From Candidatus Sulfotelmatobacter sp. (GTDB lineage: Bacteria; Acidobacteriota; Terriglobia; Terriglobales; Acidobacteriaceae): 41,442 nucleotides of DNA. Within the stretch, counting starts at the first letter, position 1, and every line of letters starts with the position of its first letter. The translations under genes were made by a program, and so were the position numbers. The DNA lies in contig JASICF010000646.1 of the NCBI GenBank assembly GCA_030044775.1, forward strand, positions 1 through 41,442, written 5' to 3'. The notes under the pieces are model-generated. The model ran no database searches, was not told where the DNA came from, and was given only the letters and a program-made list of their open reading frames with translations. Shown piece by piece: positions 16,081-24,946 of the stretch.

Positions 16081-17673
16081 TTAGCGGCAGCCGTGGCTCC
16101 CGTGCGCCAACCCTGGCTGCATTTTTGGCGCAAAGCTGCTGCCTGGCTTGAACGCCGGCCGCTCGGGCGAATCCGCCACCGTCTCGGTCAGTTTGTAAAA
16201 AAACTGGTCGAACTTCGCCGCAGCGTCAAAATCCACTGGCTGCGTCACGTCATCCTGCGGCCGGTGATAGCGCACCTTGTACCACTCTCGATAGCGCCGC
16301 TCGGCATCGGTCCCGGGATCGTATCCAAAGATAAAACCAATTGCCGGCACACCAATCCGCAGAAACGGATAATGATCCGCACGCCGCAGCAGCGCCCGCT
16401 CCGGCTCCTGGTCAGCCCGCAGCGTGATGCCCATGCTGCTACCCACCGCCCGAGCCGTATCTCCCAGCGTCGTGTCGTCGATCGCCAGCGCCGTGAGCAG
16501 CTTCAGCGGAAACAGCGGCCGCAACTGGTCCAGGTTGATGTCCGCCACCAGCTTCGCCGCCGGCACAGTCGGATGATCCACAAAATAACTCGACCCCAGC
16601 AGCCCTTTCTCCTCGCCCGTAAACGCGCAGAACAGCACTGACCGTTTCAGCGTTCGATGATCCCGTTTCAGGTCCTCCGCAAATTGAATCAGCAACGCCA
16701 CATACGCAGCATCGTCCAACGCGCCGTTATATAAATTGTCGCCCGCCACCGGCGTTCCATAGCCATACCCATCCAGATGCGCCGCAATCACGACAAACTG
16801 ATCCTTCAACTGCGCGTCGCTTCCGGGGAGCATCGCCAGCACATTCGGTGAGCTATACGCTCGCTGCGTTACATGCAACCGCACCTGCATTTCTGCCGGA
16901 ATCTCAAACGATGCGAGGGCTTCTCTGCGACCACCTGCCGCCAGAATCGCCGCTGCATCCTTCCCTGAACCCTCAATCACCCCCGCCAGCTGATCCGATG
17001 CCAGCCGCATTACGAGCAGTGGCTTGCCCGCACTGGGCTCACTGCTATCCAGCGCCACCGTCCGCGCATACGCCGCCGGCCACCGCGGCGGCTCCATTGT
17101 GAAATACGGATCATCCACCGCCACTAAGCCAACCGCATCGCCTGCTCGAGCATTGGCAGCACGTTCCGCCGACGTCGGCATTCCCTTCCCGGGCGAGTTG
17201 AAGCACACCGCGATCTTCCCCGCGATCTCCTCCATCGCGTTTTTGCCGCAATACCCACGAAACGTCAGCGGCGCGTCGGCCTCTACCGGCATATTTGCCG
17301 CCGGCGTAATCGTAATCTGCTGCAGAAACTCCAGCGGCAACTTGCCGCCACCTGTTCGCAACACCGTAAAGCTCGTCCCGTCGCCTGCAACCGCCACTTC
17401 GTGCATCGCGACCGACTGATAGTATGTTCCGCCATCGCCCGCCGGCTGCAAACCGGCAGCGCGAAAGCGACCGGCCACATACTCCGCCGCGCGCTGGTAG
17501 GCAGCCGAACCGGTATCGCGCCCCTCCATGTCGTCGCCCGACAGCGCCTCCGTGGTGTGCCACCATGCCAGCGTATCGGCATCGTGAATTTCTTTGTCGC
17601 GCGGATGTTGCTGTGCGAAAGCACACGCAGCAAAGAGGAAAATAGAGAGGAAAAGCACGGTGGCCCTGTGCAT
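16081..17673 (-). CDS. Secreted M28-family metallopeptidase
   Basis: 530 residues from ATG 17673, where a clean signal peptide begins (ATVLFLSIFLFAACAFAQ); the frame is open to 17865. A PA-type insert lies in the middle (about 100-260). The di-zinc catalytic domain has AAHLDGYG (H299), DNLYNGALDDAA (bridging Asp), the general-base Glu in FTGEEKGLLGSSYF, the INLDQL motif and a last His ligand in KVRYHRPQDDV. It should be an exported aminopeptidase, perhaps also glutaminyl-cyclase-like. It converges on the sensor kinase gene with 82 bp between the stops and no clear terminator. Confidence 0.88.
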   Translation of the reverse strand: MHRATVLFLSIFLFAACAFAQQHPRDKEIHDADTLAWWHTTEALSGDDMEGRDTGSAAYQRAAEYVAGRFRAAGLQPAGDGGTYYQSVAMHEVAVAGDGTSFTVLRTGGGKLPLEFLQQITITPAANMPVEADAPLTFRGYCGKNAMEEIAGKIAVCFNSPGKGMPTSAERAANARAGDAVGLVAVDDPYFTMEPPRWPAAYARTVALDSSEPSAGKPLLVMRLASDQLAGVIEGSGKDAAAILAAGGRREALASFEIPAEMQVRLHVTQRAYSSPNVLAMLPGSDAQLKDQFVVIAAHLDGYGYGTPVAGDNLYNGALDDAAYVALLIQFAEDLKRDHRTLKRSVLFCAFTGEEKGLLGSSYFVDHPTVPAAKLVADINLDQLRPLFPLKLLTALAIDDTTLGDTARAVGSSMGITLRADQEPERALLRRADHYPFLRIGVPAIGFIFGYDPGTDAERRYREWYKVRYHRPQDDVTQPVDFDAAAKFDQFFYKLTETVADSPERPAFKPGSSFAPKMQPGLAHGSHGCR

Positions 17674-18124
17674 GGTGACTGCGAGTATAGCAATCACTGC
17701 CACAGGATTTAACCCAACCCGCATTCCACGCAAGCGATAATTTCGAGATTCAAGAATACTGCGAGGGTGGCACGACTTCGTCTGCGTGGATCTCGGCGAC
17801 CGGTCTGAATTCCAGAAATTGAACATTAGAAACCGACGCATGCGGCGACCGACAGGCGTCTCCAATGCATAGGTCGGCTACGAGTTCGCGTTCAACGTTT
17901 TCGCGAACCTTGGCCGAACAATTGCGCTCTTGCAGTGAATTCAATGCCTTACCAGAATCTGCGCCCGAGCAAGCAGTTCATAAAACCCAGCCTCCGGCCG
18001 CTCCACAATGCACGCTAGTAATCAGCCGTAACTCGAGGCGCTGAGGGAATTCGACTTGCAAGCTGCTTGGTGAGGTTTGGCAGGCGGGTTGGCCTGCGGG
18101 GATAGTCTCAGATTGGAAACCGGA
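17674..18124. other. Divergent intergenic region without recognisable gene
   Basis: 451 bp between the M28 peptidase and the diguanylate cyclase, transcribed away from each other. No credible reading frame, RNA family or strong promoter was seen. A short GCCTCCGGCC stretch near 17990 was checked as a possible c-di-GMP riboswitch and not accepted. Confidence 0.5.
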
Positions 18125-19843
18125 ATGTCGATGGGATCAAAGACTAAAGCAAACATCGCAATTGGCATTGCGCTGGCCGCATTAGCCGGCCTGGGTTGGC
18201 TTTCGCTGCGCGAAAATCAAAACCTGGCTCAGGCCGATCTCTGGGTCTCCCACACTCACGAAGTGCTTGACACCGTCGCATCCATGCGCTCACACCTGAC
18301 TGACGCCGGACTCGCCCGGCGGATGTTTCTCCAGGGAGACAGCAAACAAATCGAAATACTGGACGCGACGGCAAACGCGGCTCTTGCGGATTTCAGGCGA
18401 TTAAGGGGCGAGACCAGCGACAACGCCAGCCAGCAAGCCCGTCTCGAGCGCCTTGCGCCGGTGCTCCAGGAGAGGATTGCGCTTCTCAAAAAATCAGCCT
18501 TTATCCATTCCGCGATTGCCCGCGACGAATCACTACAAGAAAATCTGACCAATCAACTGGCCCCTGTGATCGCGCAGTTTGCGCAACAGTCGCGCGAGTT
18601 TGAAAACGTGGAGAAGGAACTGCTACGCCAGCGTTCCATGCGGGCCGACGAAATCGTCCGCAGCACCGCAAAAATCGACGCAGTCCTGACTGTCTTCGTA
18701 TTTTGTTTCATCATCATCGCAACCGCCGTGCTGAATCGCGAATTGTCACGGCGCAAGCGGATCGAACGGAAGCTTGCCGAACAAAAATCGCTGCTGCAAT
18801 CCATTCTGGATACGTGCAGTGACGCGATCGTTGTTGCGGATAATACGGGAAAGATCATCATGCGTAATCCAGCCGGGCTTCTATTAGGCGGGAAAGAGCA
18901 TGATCGGGTGACGGCCGATTCCCCGCAACGATTGGGCTACTACCAAGCGGACGAAGTAACTCCGCTTCCTTATCATCAGCTTCCCCTCCGGCGCGCCCTG
19001 CAGGGGGATCATGTAGATAACTTTGAGATATGCATGAAGCGTCCGGATCAGGGTTCAACCCGCTGGACTCTGGCATCGAGCCGGCCGCTGCTGGGTGAAA
19101 AAACTGAGACCCGCGGAGGGGTGGTATTTTACCGCGACATCAGTGATCGGAAAGAGCTGGAGAGACGACTTACCCAATCTACCGAGCAATTGAAGCGCTC
19201 AAACCTGGAACTTCAGAAGGCGCAAGTGGCCCTGCAATCGCTGGCTTCGACGGATGAGATGACGGGTCTTTATAACCTTCGAGGATTCCTGGCGCTTGCC
19301 GAACAGAGCAGAAAGCTGGCGCGCCGCTCCCAGAAGCCTTTTGCTTTGGTCTTCGTCGATCTGGACGGACTGAAAAAAATCAACGACACGTTGGGGCACA
19401 GAGAAGGAAATCAAGCCATTGTCGATGCTGCCTATATTTTGCGGGACAGCTTCCGGCATTGCGATGTGCTCGGCCGGCTAGGCGGAGATGAGTTTGCCGT
19501 TCTGATGGTTGATGCCGACGAAGAGAGCGCCGGAATTATCAGGAAGCGAATTGTAGATAAAGTTGAAAAGCTTAATGGCGAGCGCACGCGCCCATACGGT
19601 TTGTCGCTCAGCGTTGGAATGCTGATGTGCGCGTTCGACGAAGGCGCCCGGCTTGAAGCACTGCTCGAAAAAGCCGACGGATTGATGTACAAAGAAAAAA
19701 ATAAGAAACACGCCAGCAGGCCAGGCGGAGCGCGCCGCGCTCACCGTGCGGAGGCGCCGATGCCTGAACTTCCCTATGCCAATGCCCATCAGGGCATAAC
19801 CCTCCACTACCCACAGCCATTGCGGAACGTTAGAACGCAATGA
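18125..19843 (+). CDS. Membrane-bound diguanylate cyclase (CHASE3-PAS-GGDEF)
   Basis: 572 residues from ATG 18125; the frame is open to 18077, but TM1 (NIAIGIALAALAGLGWLSL) follows 18125 directly. Layout: TM1; an all-helical CHASE3-type periplasmic sensor (about 35-185); TM2 (VLTVFVFCFIIIATAVL); a PAS domain (about 235-355, QSILDTCSDAIVVADNTGKI to VVFYRDISDR); a coiled linker; and a GGDEF domain with intact active site GGDEF at 453-457. An inhibitory-site RxxD (RHCD, 444-447) sits five residues before it, so product inhibition is likely. It makes cyclic di-GMP from GTP. It stands alone, with a convergent neighbour 117 bp downstream. Confidence 0.92.
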   Translation: MSMGSKTKANIAIGIALAALAGLGWLSLRENQNLAQADLWVSHTHEVLDTVASMRSHLTDAGLARRMFLQGDSKQIEILDATANAALADFRRLRGETSDNASQQARLERLAPVLQERIALLKKSAFIHSAIARDESLQENLTNQLAPVIAQFAQQSREFENVEKELLRQRSMRADEIVRSTAKIDAVLTVFVFCFIIIATAVLNRELSRRKRIERKLAEQKSLLQSILDTCSDAIVVADNTGKIIMRNPAGLLLGGKEHDRVTADSPQRLGYYQADEVTPLPYHQLPLRRALQGDHVDNFEICMKRPDQGSTRWTLASSRPLLGEKTETRGGVVFYRDISDRKELERRLTQSTEQLKRSNLELQKAQVALQSLASTDEMTGLYNLRGFLALAEQSRKLARRSQKPFALVFVDLDGLKKINDTLGHREGNQAIVDAAYILRDSFRHCDVLGRLGGDEFAVLMVDADEESAGIIRKRIVDKVEKLNGERTRPYGLSLSVGMLMCAFDEGARLEALLEKADGLMYKEKNKKHASRPGGARRAHRAEAPMPELPYANAHQGITLHYPQPLRNVRTQ

Positions 19844-19960
19844 CCCGGTACATTGCCACGCGTGCCGTGCATGAATCAAGGCGACATTGCAGAAAAACCC
19901 GGCGATCAAACATTTGCGGCCGGTTGGAGGGCGAAGAATTCGAAGAGATTCTGCCCTCGT

Positions 19961-21448
19961 CTAGTTCTGCACACGGGCGTCGAAGACGCCAGTCTCGATG
20001 ATGCCATGTTCCTTCACCTGCACGAACAACCGATAGTCGCCAGGTCGAGGAAAGCCATAGGGAAATGAAACTTCCGACGGAACCCGCGGATTCAAGCCGT
20101 GATCCATCGATGCGTGATGCATCGATGCGTGATCGATCGATGCGTCACCTATGGACACTCCAGAGTCTTTCTGCGCAAGCATGAGCGCCGCCATCGATAC
20201 CGAGCCCGCGGGATGGATGTGAGCAAACACCGACAAATCGGATCTCACGAACTCCGCGTGTCCGGTCATGCCCATATAAGGCTCGAGATCGTCGACCGGC
20301 TTGTGCTGCGCGTCTTCCACGCGAAAGCGGAACCAGTTCACTTCACCTGCTTTCAACGCCGTTTGGTCGCGCTCCCAGATCATTCGTCCACCATCCGCGA
20401 GCGGCGAGATAGCGGTGAATTGCGCGGAAGGTTCAAATGCAGACGCGCTCACTCCCGAATCGTCGCCGGCAAATGTTCCTCCCGAGACGCCGGGCAAATT
20501 GATCTCGCTGACCATGGTTTCCGGAAAACCAGTACCGCGAACTATGTCGGCGAAAACTTTGTAATTGCCGGCGGACACTGGCGGGAGTTTCGCTCGAAAC
20601 ACGCCGTCACCGACTTGTTCAGGATGCAGATGATAGAAACGATCCATGGCCGGAACTCGCAGCAGGAACAAGTGCATGAGGTGTCCATGATCGGGAATCA
20701 GGCTCATCGACCATTGGTCCTTGCGGGTCTTGTGCCAAACATTCTCATCCATCTTGAGCGTTAACTCATCCGCTTGGCACGAGACCTCAAGGGGCGGTGG
20801 GTTGTACAGCATCGAGTGCTTGAGTTCGGCGGCAGTCGCATTCCACCACCAGTTTCCCAAAGACAGGATAGTCACCACCGACAACGTGGTCACCGCTGCT
20901 GCAATCCTGCCAATGCGCAGGTTGCGCGAGGAAGGAGTGACTGTGGGTGGTACAACCCCCTCGCGCGCGGCCGCTCCGGCAATGGACACAACCCCGACCA
21001 CCAAGATCATCATGAGGACAAAAAGCGCAGTACCCAGGTTTCGCTCCATTGGCAGGATTCTCCGAGCGTAGGCGGGAACAGGAATGACTAACTTCCCGAT
21101 TCCTTCGGGTCCCGCAACTTCGGCGTGGAGTTCCCAGGCTCCCGAGTCCATCAGCCAGACATTCCCGCGAAAACACTGCGGATCGGCTGAGGGTTGCATC
21201 GCATCCGGCGCCGGAGGCAGCCCTTGATCCTTACCGTTCACATAGATCGGGGTGATCGTGATGCTGTTCACGCTTCCCGATGCAACTCGGATCTGCACTT
21301 GCGCTACGCCGGGAATCATTGCTGGAGGATTCACGCTGACCAGCAGATGATATGGACCGGCGTCGCCCTCGAGATAGACATCCGGACTGCCGACATGCGC
21401 GAAAGCAGTTGAGGCGACGATGAGGATTGCGAGTCCCCAGATTCTCAT
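19961..21448 (-). CDS. Membrane-anchored periplasmic protein with His-rich segment, putative metal handling
   Basis: 495 residues. A signal peptide (WGLAILIVASTAFA) leads into a beta-rich periplasmic domain resembling CopC/FixH-type folds (to about 130). Two TM helices follow (TALFVLMMILVVGVVSIAGAA and IAAAVTTLSVVTILSLG), then a large second periplasmic part rich in His and Met (DHGHLMHLFLLR, FYHLHPEQ, YMGMTGHAEFV, FAHIHPAGSVSM), and a short repetitive DASIDHASMHHASMDHG segment. The His/Met clusters suggest copper or another soft metal. The start has AGGGAG six bases upstream. It is the second gene of an operon, 37 bp after the polytopic membrane protein. The family is not firmly recognised. 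Confidence 0.7.
   Translation of the reverse strand: MRIWGLAILIVASTAFAHVGSPDVYLEGDAGPYHLLVSVNPPAMIPGVAQVQIRVASGSVNSITITPIYVNGKDQGLPPAPDAMQPSADPQCFRGNVWLMDSGAWELHAEVAGPEGIGKLVIPVPAYARRILPMERNLGTALFVLMMILVVGVVSIAGAAAREGVVPPTVTPSSRNLRIGRIAAAVTTLSVVTILSLGNWWWNATAAELKHSMLYNPPPLEVSCQADELTLKMDENVWHKTRKDQWSMSLIPDHGHLMHLFLLRVPAMDRFYHLHPEQVGDGVFRAKLPPVSAGNYKVFADIVRGTGFPETMVSEINLPGVSGGTFAGDDSGVSASAFEPSAQFTAISPLADGGRMIWERDQTALKAGEVNWFRFRVEDAQHKPVDDLEPYMGMTGHAEFVRSDLSVFAHIHPAGSVSMAALMLAQKDSGVSIGDASIDHASMHHASMDHGLNPRVPSEVSFPYGFPRPGDYRLFVQVKEHGIIETGVFDARVQN
20105..20149. repeat. Three tandem 15-bp units encoding the His-rich segment
   Basis: Near-identical 15-mers at 20105-20119, 20120-20134 and 20135-20149 (first unit CATCGATGCGTGATG) encode, on the minus strand, the D-H-A-S-M repeats of the putative metal-binding protein. 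In-frame 15-bp units could expand or contract without a frameshift. Confidence 0.9.
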
Positions 21449-21485
21449 GCGATTCTCCCTAGCACGAAAAGGAACGTAAACATCG

Positions 21486-22679
21486 TTAACGTTGAATGCG
21501 TCGCAGCCACTCTCCCCATAGCAGCCCGATGCGCGTCGACAAAATGGTTGCGATCAGCGCGATGACCATGCCAACCCAGAATTCCACGGAACTGCTTTCA
21601 TAACGCTGCAGCGTCCATGCCACGTGATACTGCGAGGGCGGCACGCTGTAACCGAACTCATTCATAGCGAAGATCCGGTTGCGCGCGTAGGGCGACATCA
21701 TGAAATAAGCGAAGGGCCAATTCACCGCCAAGCTCGCAGCCAGAAAACCGCCGCCTGCCGCAATCGCTTTCCAGGTGTCGGAATGACGCGCACGCCGGTC
21801 GAGAACCAGGTCGAGCACGATGGCGCCAGGAAGAACAAGCACGGGAAAACCGAGCGGGACCATGTGCGTGATGGGAGTAAAGACCGGTCCAAGTTTCGCC
21901 TGTGCCGGGAACAGAGGAAAGATCCAGTTCCCGGCGAGCCACAACGCCGTATAGATCGAAGCCAACGTGGTAGCAGCCCAGCGGCGTCCGGAGGCGCGGC
22001 CGATTCCGACCAGCACAACCGGCGCAACCATGCCCAGCACGCGATAGTAGATGGCGCTGTGCATGAGGGTTTGATCGCCCAGGTATTCATAGCCAAGCAT
22101 GAACAGCAGGCACAGCAGCAATGATCCGCTGTAAAGAAGCAGTCGGTTGAGTTGGTCACGCGTTTCGCCACTGGAGCGGTTGGCTTGGCTGCTGATCAGG
22201 ATGAGTCCGCCGAGACCCATGACAAAAATTCCGATGACAAGCACTACGTGCGGCGGGCTGAGAATGGCAACGTCCAATCCATAAGAGTTGTGCCACCAAT
22301 TATCAAAAGGAGCGGAAGTGAGCATGCATAGTCCACCCCAAGCACCAATAAACGCGCCCAACGGGCCGCGCATACCCCAAATCCTAACCGAGCTTTGTCT
22401 ACTAACCTGGTCACTGGCGAACGTGGTGTGCAGAATCAGATACGCGCAGGAAAATCCAGTGATGACCGCTCCCAACTGAATAGCCATGTGGGCCGGTGTC
22501 CAGAATGTGTCGCGGCCAATTCCGATGTGCCAGGAAATATCCCAGTAGAGACCGGCCGTCGTCGAGGTTACTGCCAGCACCGACGACCAGACGTACCAAG
22601 GCAAAGCCCGACTTCTGGTCGTCGACAATTCTGTTACCGCCGTAGAAGATGGAAAGGAGATTCGGGCACTCTCTGCCAT
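21486..22679 (-). CDS. Polytopic membrane protein of unknown function with membrane-embedded histidines
   Basis: 397 residues with about eight to ten TM helices and no recognised catalytic domain. Conspicuous polar residues sit in or beside helices near the N-terminal half: LYWDISWHIGIGRDTFWTPA, then HMAIQLGAVITG, APFDNWWHNSYGLD and LSPPHVVLVIG. Clustered W/H/D residues of this kind suggest a metal or small-molecule site facing the periplasm. It is co-transcribed with the His-rich periplasmic protein 37 bp downstream, and divergent from a LytS/LytTR system. GGAG lies seven bases before the start. A transport, metal-cofactor or gas-related role is conceivable but not shown. Confidence 0.72.
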   Translation of the reverse strand: MAESARISFPSSTAVTELSTTRSRALPWYVWSSVLAVTSTTAGLYWDISWHIGIGRDTFWTPAHMAIQLGAVITGFSCAYLILHTTFASDQVSRQSSVRIWGMRGPLGAFIGAWGGLCMLTSAPFDNWWHNSYGLDVAILSPPHVVLVIGIFVMGLGGLILISSQANRSSGETRDQLNRLLLYSGSLLLCLLFMLGYEYLGDQTLMHSAIYYRVLGMVAPVVLVGIGRASGRRWAATTLASIYTALWLAGNWIFPLFPAQAKLGPVFTPITHMVPLGFPVLVLPGAIVLDLVLDRRARHSDTWKAIAAGGGFLAASLAVNWPFAYFMMSPYARNRIFAMNEFGYSVPPSQYHVAWTLQRYESSSVEFWVGMVIALIATILSTRIGLLWGEWLRRIQR

Positions 22680-22803
22680 GGGATCGCTCCAACAAACAAG
22701 CCAGTCTGAAAGCTCATGTGGATACTAGCCCAGAATGAGCGCAGATTTTCATCGAGTCCACAGCCAATACGATTTTTGCGTTGAGTAGAGGTTTTTCAGC
22801 GAC

Positions 22804-22832
22804 GAGTTGAGGCACGATTGCCAGAGTTGTGG
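22804..22832 (+). promoter_or_regulatory. Direct repeats typical of a LytTR-regulator site
   Basis: GAGTTGAGG (22804-22812) and GAGTTGTGG (22824-22832) are 9-mers differing at one base with a 20-bp period. A weaker third copy, GCGTTGAGT, lies at 22778-22786. LytTR domains bind paired 9-bp direct repeats spaced about two helical turns apart. The site lies just before the histidine kinase start and within the divergent promoter region shared with the membrane-protein operon, so both could be controlled. Confidence 0.45.
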
Positions 22833-22846
22833 GCTAGAATACGCTG

Positions 22847-23926
22847 GTGTGGGAGCGGGATGAGTTCCGGTCGCCCTCGTTCTGGCGGTTGCAGGCTTTC
22901 GGGTGGACCGGCTTCTACGTTCTCATCCTGCTTACGGTCGTTCTTCCCTCCCACAGCACGCGCGAATTGTGGAACCAGACGTTCTGTTGGACGACGGCGT
23001 TCGGCGCGAGCTTTTTGCTGCGTCCAGTATGCCGCTCCCTGCTGCGAATTCCGCGTCCCTGGCTTGCTCTGGAGTGGCGCGCGTTCGGGCTCTCGGTGGT
23101 GCTGGGAATCGTGTGTACATTTGTGACTTACGCGGTTAAGCTTCGCGATCCCGGCAGTATCTGGACAGACGCTCTGCAGGACTGGCTGCAGTTTACGGTA
23201 ATTTTGTTTCTCTGGTGCAGCCTCTACTTCGGCATTAAACAGTGGCAGCAGTCGATGAGGGAGAGAGAGCGTCTGGTTCGGGCCGAATCCGAAGCACGAG
23301 AAGCTCGCCTGAGCGCCTTGCGTTACCAATTGAATCCTCATTTTCTGTTCAATTCTCTGAATGCTGTATCCACTTTGATCCTGCAGGGTGAGCCAACAGC
23401 GGCAACTCGCATGCTGACCCGGATCGGCGAACTTCTCAGGACCACCCTCGATACCGATGCCTCTGCCGAAATACCACTCTCCCGGGAACTGGCCTTCGTC
23501 GAGCAATACCTCGAGATTGAACAGACCCGTCTGGGGGACCGGCTTCGCGTCACCACTGCAATCTCGCCGGACACTCTCGACGCCACTGTACCGAGTATGT
23601 TGCTTCAGCCACTGGTCGAGAATGCGGTTCGGCACGGCGTGGCGCCGCTGATGGATGGTGGCACGATAACCATTGACAGCAGGATCCGCGGTGACCTGCT
23701 GCTGATGACGATTAAGAATTCAGGACCTCGAAGCAACGGGAACATGGGCGAAAACAGCTTATCCAAAGGCATTGGCCTCGCCAACACCGCCGAGCGGTTG
23801 AAGACTCTCTACGGGGACAACCAGCGATTCTCGCTGCAATCCCTGGAGGAAGGCGGCTGCGAGGTAAAAATCGAAATTCCTTTCCGCAAAGCCGTTCCAC
23901 CGATCGAGACAGTATGCGCGCGTTGA
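22847..23926 (+). CDS. LytS/YehU-type sensor histidine kinase
   Basis: 359 residues from GTG 22847. About four TM helices (12-130) with little periplasmic sequence are followed by a coiled segment and the His_kinase domain with H165 in LRYQLNPHFLFNSLNAV. The ATPase N-box is LLQPLVENAVRHGV, and a glycine-rich GIGLANTAERL follows. It phosphorylates the LytTR regulator whose gene overlaps its 3' end by 13 bp. No obvious Shine-Dalgarno precedes the GTG, so the exact start is less sure than the gene. Confidence 0.9.
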   Translation: MWERDEFRSPSFWRLQAFGWTGFYVLILLTVVLPSHSTRELWNQTFCWTTAFGASFLLRPVCRSLLRIPRPWLALEWRAFGLSVVLGIVCTFVTYAVKLRDPGSIWTDALQDWLQFTVILFLWCSLYFGIKQWQQSMRERERLVRAESEAREARLSALRYQLNPHFLFNSLNAVSTLILQGEPTAATRMLTRIGELLRTTLDTDASAEIPLSRELAFVEQYLEIEQTRLGDRLRVTTAISPDTLDATVPSMLLQPLVENAVRHGVAPLMDGGTITIDSRIRGDLLLMTIKNSGPRSNGNMGENSLSKGIGLANTAERLKTLYGDNQRFSLQSLEEGGCEVKIEIPFRKAVPPIETVCAR

Positions 23927-24669
23927 TCGTGGACGATGAACCATTGGCTCGGGCCGGAGTAGCGGTCCGGCTGAGGCAATTTCCGGATGTCGAGGTCATC
24001 GGAGAATGCGGAGATGGTCCCTCCGCCGTCACGAAGATTCTCGAACTTTCACCGGATGTTGTGTTTCTCGATGTACAAATGCCAGGCATGGATGGCTTTG
24101 AAGTTCTCCGGGCGTTACCAAGTGCGGATCTGCCGCCGGTAATCTTCCTTACCGCCTACGAAGAGCATGCTGTGCGGGCTTTCGATGTCCATGCCCTGGA
24201 TTATTTACTGAAGCCTTTGGACGACGATAGATTTCGCCTGGCGGTCGAACGCGTACGTCAAGTCAAAGATACCGAGGCGAAGCTTCAACTGTCGGAACGA
24301 ATTTTTAGCCTGCTGGGGGAGAATTCCCGCAGATATGTTTCACGACTGCCGGTGCGCACCGGTTCGCGAATTCAGGTTGTGCTCGCGGACGACATCGAGT
24401 GGATTGCCGCTGCCGGAGACTATGTGGAATTGCACTGTGGACCGCGCCATCACCTGGTGCGGGAGACCATGAACTCGCTGGAGGAGAAGCTCGATCCCGC
24501 TAAGTTTCTGCGGATTCACCGCTCGCGAATCGTGCGCCTGACCTGCGTGCGCGAACTGCACGCGATGGACAATCACGAGTATCTCGTAAAGTTGTCTGAT
24601 GGCACGGAACACCGCTCCAGCCGTCGTTACGGTGACCGCCTGGACCGGTGGTTGTCGCCGGACTCTTGA
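23914..24669 (+). CDS. LytTR-family response regulator
   Basis: 251 residues. The receiver domain has D53 as phosphoacceptor (VVFLDVQMPGMDGFEV), the conserved Thr in FLTAYEEHAVRAFDV and Lys in DYLLKPLDDDRF. The C-terminal LytTR DNA-binding domain (about 145-248) shows DIEWIAAAGDYVELHCG, FLRIHRSRIV and the EYLVKLSDG ending. Overlap with the kinase gene implies coupling. Probable targets are its own promoter and the divergent His-rich/membrane protein operon, judged from the direct repeats at 22804-22832. Confidence 0.92.
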   Translation: MRALIVDDEPLARAGVAVRLRQFPDVEVIGECGDGPSAVTKILELSPDVVFLDVQMPGMDGFEVLRALPSADLPPVIFLTAYEEHAVRAFDVHALDYLLKPLDDDRFRLAVERVRQVKDTEAKLQLSERIFSLLGENSRRYVSRLPVRTGSRIQVVLADDIEWIAAAGDYVELHCGPRHHLVRETMNSLEEKLDPAKFLRIHRSRIVRLTCVRELHAMDNHEYLVKLSDGTEHRSSRRYGDRLDRWLSPDS

Positions 24670-24757
24670 ACACAAAGGAACTCGCATTTACATTCGCGAA
24701 TTCAGGACAGGAATCTATCGTTTGTCATTCGCTTCAGGTTCGCCAATGAAGAGCTAG

Positions 24758-24815
24758 TCGACAACGTTGTCGAGGGTATCGACAAAGCCTTCGACAGATG
24801 ACGAATGTTTCGACA
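24758..24815. promoter_or_regulatory. Cluster of TCGACA/TGTCGA half-sites, including a perfect 16-bp palindrome
   Basis: TCGACA-ACGT-TGTCGA (24758-24773) is perfectly self-complementary. Further TCGACA copies lie at 24779-24784, 24791-24796 and 24810-24815. The same half-sites recur at 27037-27066 before the RND operon, so they are probably binding sites of the sigma-54 activator encoded between them. Here they lie about 130 bp before the activator's chosen start and suggest autoregulation. No -24/-12 promoter was convincing at this end. Confidence 0.6.
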
Positions 24816-24946
24816 CTTTCAGAAGCCTTCCGCTGGTTCCTTGCATCAGATTGGGCATATTAGGGCGCTTCTGCGATTGGAGCCAGAAAACCGTAGAAGG
24901 CGACGCCACAACAAAGTATTCAACAGGAGTGCGGACGAGCCGGGTC

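Noticed and set aside
17980..18035. Possible c-di-GMP (GEMM) riboswitch ahead of the diguanylate cyclase
   Set aside because: Only a GCCTCCGGCC stretch resembles the motif. The conserved CACGCACAGGGCAAACC part is absent, and the spacing does not fit.
24790..24870. Second -24/-12 promoter before the activator gene
   Set aside because: GGTTCCTTGC and GGGCATATTAGGGC were tested. Neither keeps both invariant dinucleotides with correct spacing and a TTGC-type -12.
24767..24946. Upstream TTG start for the sigma-54 activator
   Set aside because: It would place the palindromic operator cluster inside the coding region and add 60 residues with no domain similarity. ATG 24947 is preferred.
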